8,171 nt of DNA, taken from positions 1 through 8,171 of the forward strand of contig JACQAW010000392.1 of the NCBI GenBank assembly GCA_016194725.1, given 5' to 3'. The notes under the pieces were generated by a model. It ran no database searches. It was not told where the DNA came from and saw only the letters and a list, made by a program, of their open reading frames with translations. Shown piece by piece: positions 5,293-8,171 of this stretch; within the stretch, counting starts at the first letter, position 1, and every line of letters starts with the position of its first letter. The translations under genes were made by a program, and so were the position numbers. Origin of the DNA: Deltaproteobacteria bacterium. Lineage in GTDB: Bacteria > Bdellovibrionota > UBA1018 > UBA923.

Positions 5293-6636
5293 TCAGAGCG
5301 ATTTCAGGAAGTTCAGCAAGTCGTTTTTCTCGCTGGCAGCGAGCTGATTGAAGTTCGCGATGACAGCATTGGCTTCGGACGCATAACTGGCATTTGCGGC
5401 GTCGGACAGTTCCGGAGTGTCGCCGCTGCGGCCGCCGCTGGCGTGCTGCTCGATTGCGGTGAGCAAATCATTCGTGCGCCCGTCGTGCAGAAAAAAGAGC
5501 CGCTGTCCCACGCCCCACAAAGGAGCCGTGCGAAACTCATCGGGACCGGCCACTCCCTGAATGATGTCGTCAGCCAGGCCAGGGCCCATGTGGTGCACGA
5601 TCAGATCGGAGAAAAGGTTCGCGGGCTTTTGGCTTAACGCGGCTGTCGAAGCCGGACCCGTGGTAAGTGAGGACGTATGGCAGAGCGCGCAACCGACCCT
5701 GGCAAACAGAGCGCTTCCGCGCTGGGAGGAAGCGGTTGGTGCCGCGGGCTCTGGTGGCGCCAGCTTGCTCATGAATTGGGCAAAACCCTCGAGGCTGCTG
5801 ATTGCGGCCGTTGGAGTACTTGCGCCGGTATTGGTATGATCTTCCGGCGTGCCGTTGATCACGCAGCCGGGAGTTTCGTCGCGTTCGGCCGGAAACAGCT
5901 CGTTGGTCACGCCCTGTTCGACGTTGTAGGCTTCGCCTGCGAATAAAAGAAGAGATTTGTTTTGCGCCTTCCAGCCGAATCTGGTGATAGTGCCGTCGTT
6001 GCCACTGCGGTTTTCATGTCCGCCGATTCCGAGCGCCTGTTTTTCGGCAAGCCGTGCGTTCTTGTTTGCCAGGATCGTGCTGTCTTCGATGGCGTCGATA
6101 AGACCGCCGCCAAACACCGGCGTCGGGATTCTAAAACTCAAGTTTCCCTTCGTCCCCTCCGCGGCGAAGTCGGGCTGGGCAATGTTGCAGCTCTGCGCGT
6201 CGGCACGCCCGGTGATGACAAAAAAGTTATGCACGCCCCCATCGCGACTGCCGTCGGGCTTGTATTTGAATCGCGCTTCGCGAATCGGCCCGTTTGACTT
6301 CAAAAAGTAGGGCACCGTGTTCGTGGCGCCGTAAGCCGTTGCCATGGCGATTGCGGGATTGACGGCCGGGCCGCTTCCTCCCACTGTGGGTTGTGCGTGG
6401 CAGGCCACGCAGCTATTCAGGTTGAAGCGGGGGCCAAGGCCAGCGCCCGTCGCGCCGGGCTCGGTGCCTAGCACGGAATCAAACTCCACAAACCGTCGCA
6501 TGCCTTCCTGGAAGAAGTCCTGCTCGTCGGAGCTTAGACCTGGAACAGGACCACCCGCCCGGGGCGTCTGTGCAGCCGCGGGACTGCCTAGGGCCACGAC
6601 TGCAAACAGGACTTTCAAGGTTTGAGCTCTGAGCAT
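5293..6636 (-). CDS. diheme cytochrome c, DHOR / DUF1111 type
   Basis: The 447-residue exported protein has a signal peptide (MLRAQTLKVLFAVVALGSPAAAQ) and two c-type heme motifs: CVACH (Cys76-His80) and CALCH (Cys316-His320). The layout is that of the di-heme oxidoreductase (DHOR, DUF1111) family, often annotated as thiol oxidoreductase: first heme followed by AQPTVGGSGP, the middle FRIPTPVFGGGLIDAIED, and C-terminal PLWGVGQRLFFLHDGRTNDLLTAI. It likely acts in the periplasm as an electron-transfer or redox protein, with heme attached there by the cytochrome c maturation system. The physiological substrate of most members is unknown. The ATG at 6636 is chosen because GGAG (6648-6645) lies 8 nt upstream and the signal peptide begins there; a TTG at 6735 would add 33 residues that hide the signal peptide. 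It is divergent from the HExxH gene and convergent with the deacetylase. Confidence 0.93.
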   Translation of the reverse strand: MLRAQTLKVLFAVVALGSPAAAQTPRAGGPVPGLSSDEQDFFQEGMRRFVEFDSVLGTEPGATGAGLGPRFNLNSCVACHAQPTVGGSGPAVNPAIAMATAYGATNTVPYFLKSNGPIREARFKYKPDGSRDGGVHNFFVITGRADAQSCNIAQPDFAAEGTKGNLSFRIPTPVFGGGLIDAIEDSTILANKNARLAEKQALGIGGHENRSGNDGTITRFGWKAQNKSLLLFAGEAYNVEQGVTNELFPAERDETPGCVINGTPEDHTNTGASTPTAAISSLEGFAQFMSKLAPPEPAAPTASSQRGSALFARVGCALCHTSSLTTGPASTAALSQKPANLFSDLIVHHMGPGLADDIIQGVAGPDEFRTAPLWGVGQRLFFLHDGRTNDLLTAIEQHASGGRSGDTPELSDAANASYASEANAVIANFNQLAASEKNDLLNFLKSL

Positions 6637-6686
6637 TTGATTTTCTCCGCCAGCGGCAGATGCAAGCGGCAAACCAGCAATTGTCT

Positions 6687-6751
6687 GAAGAAGTCGACCG
6701 CTCTCATTAGGGTAAATGCTGCATATTGCGGGCAAATTGGGGAAGAAGTCG
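6687..6751. repeat. 10-bp direct repeat in divergent region
   Basis: GAAGAAGTCG occurs at 6687-6696 and 6742-6751, 55 bp apart, in the 164-bp region between the divergent cytochrome and HExxH genes. This could be a regulator site pair or chance. The rest of 6652-6764 shows no clear promoter for the cytochrome gene; TTGCCC with TACCCT on the minus strand (15-bp spacer) is only a weak candidate. Confidence 0.3.
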
Positions 6752-6764
6752 TCGGTTTTGCATT

Positions 6765-6783
6765 GTTGACTAATTTAGTCAAC
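6765..6783. promoter_or_regulatory. 19-bp palindromic operator candidate
   Basis: GTTGACTAATTTAGTCAAC is a perfect palindrome with 9-bp arms around a single central base. It contains the -35 hexamer TTGACT (6766-6771) of the HExxH gene, so binding of a dimeric repressor (MarR or similar size class) would block the promoter. Its half-site AGTCAAC is one base from the AGTTAAC of the deacetylase upstream element. The regulator is not encoded recognisably nearby. Confidence 0.6.
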
Positions 6784-6794
6784 TGGGCTATAAG
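6766..6794 (+). promoter_or_regulatory. strong sigma-70-type promoter giving a leaderless start
   Basis: TTGACT (6766-6771) and TATAAG (6789-6794) are separated by exactly 17 bp, each matching five of six consensus bases. The predicted transcription start, 7 nt after the -10, is the A of ATG 6801. The only Shine-Dalgarno-like bases (AAGG) overlap the -10 and lie too close to the ATG, so the mRNA is predicted to be leaderless. Confidence 0.65.
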
Positions 6795-6800
6795 GTGCGC

Positions 6801-7898
6801 ATGTTGCTCAATAAATCAGGTCTGCTTGTCGTTCCCGCTTTGCTCATGGCCCTCTCGGCACCCTCGTTTGCCTTCTCAAAGAAGCGAACAATCGATGGCG
6901 GAAAACTTATCGTCGCCAAAGACGTGCCCGAGAATCAGTACAAAATTCTTGAAAGTGACATTCAATATTTGAAATCGACGCCGATTACCCAAGGCGACTT
7001 TCAGATTCAGGAAATGATGAGGCTCAATACGTTGTCAGGCAGCACGCTCGAGAGCTGGATGACGGACCGGGTGCAGTACATCGTAAGCCAAATTTTCGAG
7101 ATCAAGTCATCACTCTACGTCAAGAAGATGGGCTACTCGTTTGAGCACGCCGATGAAAGACCGACCGTGGCAGTTCCCACGAAGATTCCCGGCAAGGGCA
7201 CGAATCAAAGCGGCAGCGTCGTGAAGACGATCATGACCAATATCGGCGGTGCTTTCTATTTCGCCGGCAAGTCGGCTGGCGCGTTGCTGGGTGCAAAGAT
7301 TCCCGGAGTCGGCAAGGTTCCGGTAACGTCGCCGCGAGTGGGCCTGCTGCAAGTGGGCGAAGGCCTGTTTGGCATGCCCAAGAACATGGCCGGCATCAAG
7401 ATTAACAGTCCGGCTGCGGCCATATTCCGCCTGGGCGTGCTTTTTCATGAAGCTCGTCACAGCGACGGCAATGGCAAGACGCTGGGCTTTTTTCATGCCA
7501 TCTGCCCCGCGGGCCATGAGTATGAAGGTTTTGGCGCCTGCGACCGCAGCTTGAACGGTCCTTACACGATTGGCGCGCTGACCACCAAGGCGCTGGCCGA
7601 TTCGTGCACGACCTGCACGGTAGCCGAGCGCGAGGGGCTTAAGCTGGTGTACCTGGATTATTTCAACCGGGTGATCCTGGAAGAAAAGCCGACGGCTGCA
7701 GAAATTGAGCGCAAGGCCTTGCCGCTGAAGACCCAGCTCGAGGTGTGCAAGATGTTTGCTTCGTCGCCAAACATGAATTTTGAAATGTGCAAAGACGTGC
7801 CTGCGGTGCAGAAGCAGCTCGACGAAATTTTGGCCGGTGTTGGCATGAACGGCTCCAAGGCTGTGAACGGGGATGACGCCCCCGAGGGTCGACGGTGA
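6801..7898 (+). CDS. secreted protein with HExxH zincin-like motif
   Basis: This is a 365-residue protein with a signal peptide (MLLNKSGLLVVPALLMALSAPSFA, cut likely at SFA-FS). No known family was recognised. In the middle, LFHEARHSDGNG gives HExxH with His216, Glu217 and His220, the zinc and catalytic signature of metallopeptidases. Candidates for a third zinc ligand are His232, His239 or Glu240/242 downstream (FFHAICPAGHEYEGFGACDRS). The 5-residue metzincin spacing (HExxH-x5-H) is absent. Four cysteines around 235-270 (including SCTTC) could form disulfides or bind metal. A Gly/Ala-rich stretch (IGGAFYFAGKSAGALLGAKIPG) precedes the motif. ATG 6801 is preferred over GTG 6795 because the latter abuts the -10 box. 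The stop codon overlaps the next start (GTGA), so the two proteins are co-translated and may work together. Peptidase activity is a motif-based inference. Confidence 0.85.
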   Translation: MLLNKSGLLVVPALLMALSAPSFAFSKKRTIDGGKLIVAKDVPENQYKILESDIQYLKSTPITQGDFQIQEMMRLNTLSGSTLESWMTDRVQYIVSQIFEIKSSLYVKKMGYSFEHADERPTVAVPTKIPGKGTNQSGSVVKTIMTNIGGAFYFAGKSAGALLGAKIPGVGKVPVTSPRVGLLQVGEGLFGMPKNMAGIKINSPAAAIFRLGVLFHEARHSDGNGKTLGFFHAICPAGHEYEGFGACDRSLNGPYTIGALTTKALADSCTTCTVAEREGLKLVYLDYFNRVILEEKPTAAEIERKALPLKTQLEVCKMFASSPNMNFEMCKDVPAVQKQLDEILAGVGMNGSKAVNGDDAPEGRR

Positions 7899-8171
7899 AA
7901 AGCCGCGGCCGTGCGGTATTGATAACCGCGCTGCTGGCCGTGGGCATTGCCTTGGGCCTGAAATATGGGCTGGCGCCATCGGCCAAAGAAGTCGCTACCT
8001 TAAACAGTTCAATTGACGAGAGTCAAACCGCTGCAGATGTTCCTGCCGCTGCACCGGCAGCCGCTGGCGCATCTGCTGCAAGCGGTAGCTCAGCTGCTGC
8101 CGTTGCGCAGGCAAAGCCAGCCGAAAGTGCGGCCACCCTGCAAATTCATACTGCCGAAGAGTTCGCGAAAC
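7895..8171 (+). CDS. N-terminally anchored Ala-rich protein, 3' truncated
   Basis: The frame opens at GTG 7895, overlaps the preceding stop by GTGA, and continues without a stop to the window end (92 codons seen). GAGGG (7884-7888) lies 6 nt upstream as a Shine-Dalgarno site. The protein begins MKSRGRAVLITALLAVGIAL, a basic start plus one hydrophobic segment (about residues 7-24) that would be a membrane anchor or uncleaved signal. It is followed by a disordered linker rich in Ala, Ser, Pro and Gln, then LQIHTAEEFAK, where a folded domain may begin. This layout is common in envelope proteins that anchor a periplasmic domain. The function cannot be read from this fragment. The overlap with the HExxH gene implies joint expression. 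Confidence 0.7.
   Translation, partial: MKSRGRAVLITALLAVGIALGLKYGLAPSAKEVATLNSSIDESQTAADVPAAAPAAAGASAASGSSAAAVAQAKPAESAATLQIHTAEEFAK

Noticed and set aside
6637..6735. Upstream TTG start for the diheme cytochrome
   Set aside because: The extra 33 residues are not signal-like and would bury the signal peptide; ATG 6636 has a good RBS.
6795..6800. GTG 6795 as the HExxH start
   Set aside because: It directly abuts the -10 hexamer, so it would precede the predicted transcription start; ATG 6801 coincides with it.
7110..7979. 289-codon open frame antisense to the HExxH gene
   Set aside because: It crosses the junction of two plus-strand genes, lacks recognisable motifs, and has shadow-like composition.

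Overview
The window is about 8.2 kb of fairly GC-rich, gene-dense DNA from what looks like a free-living Gram-negative bacterium. It codes for an exported diheme cytochrome, several Sec-type signal peptides, a LysR regulator and a short (type II-like) MurB. The mix of families is compatible with Bdellovibrionota, Myxococcota or other former deltaproteobacteria. That placement is a low-confidence inference, because no rRNA, tRNA or other taxonomic marker is present. No mobile element, CRISPR array or RNA gene was recognised.

Layout: (1) A 5'-truncated Yip1-like membrane protein (+) runs tail to tail into murB (-) with a 73-base overlap. (2) A minus-strand cluster of LysR regulator, 4-TM small membrane protein and murB (2547 down to 337) is tightly packed. 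(3) Divergent from the LysR gene is a secreted protein of an uncharacterised family (HEWGTF and ETPVIYFY motifs) carrying a (Gln-Pro)7(Arg-Pro)4 low-complexity insert. The 81-bp divergent region holds a dyad typical of a LysR-type operator. (4) A non-coding stretch (3946-4317) holds a terminator hairpin, a long imperfect palindrome and a tandem TATAGTTAACT element, and precedes a secreted NodB-fold polysaccharide deacetylase. (5) A convergent diheme DHOR/DUF1111-type cytochrome gene (-) lies 9 bp from the deacetylase. (6) Divergent from it is a secreted HExxH protein (+) whose stop overlaps, by GTGA, the start of a membrane-anchored Ala-rich protein that runs off the window.

Most products act in the envelope: MurB makes a peptidoglycan precursor, the deacetylase probably modifies an extracytoplasmic glycan, and the DHOR, HExxH and HEWGTF proteins are predicted to be exported. 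No single pathway unites them.

The most unusual sequence-level observation is about starts. Three genes (LysR, murB, HExxH) lack a properly placed Shine-Dalgarno site, and each has a promoter-like -35/-10 pair whose -10 box ends 7-8 nt before the ATG, which suggests leaderless mRNAs. The other complete genes mostly have clear Shine-Dalgarno sites. Other points of interest are the long palindrome, two promoter-proximal palindromic operator candidates and the unknown secreted protein.
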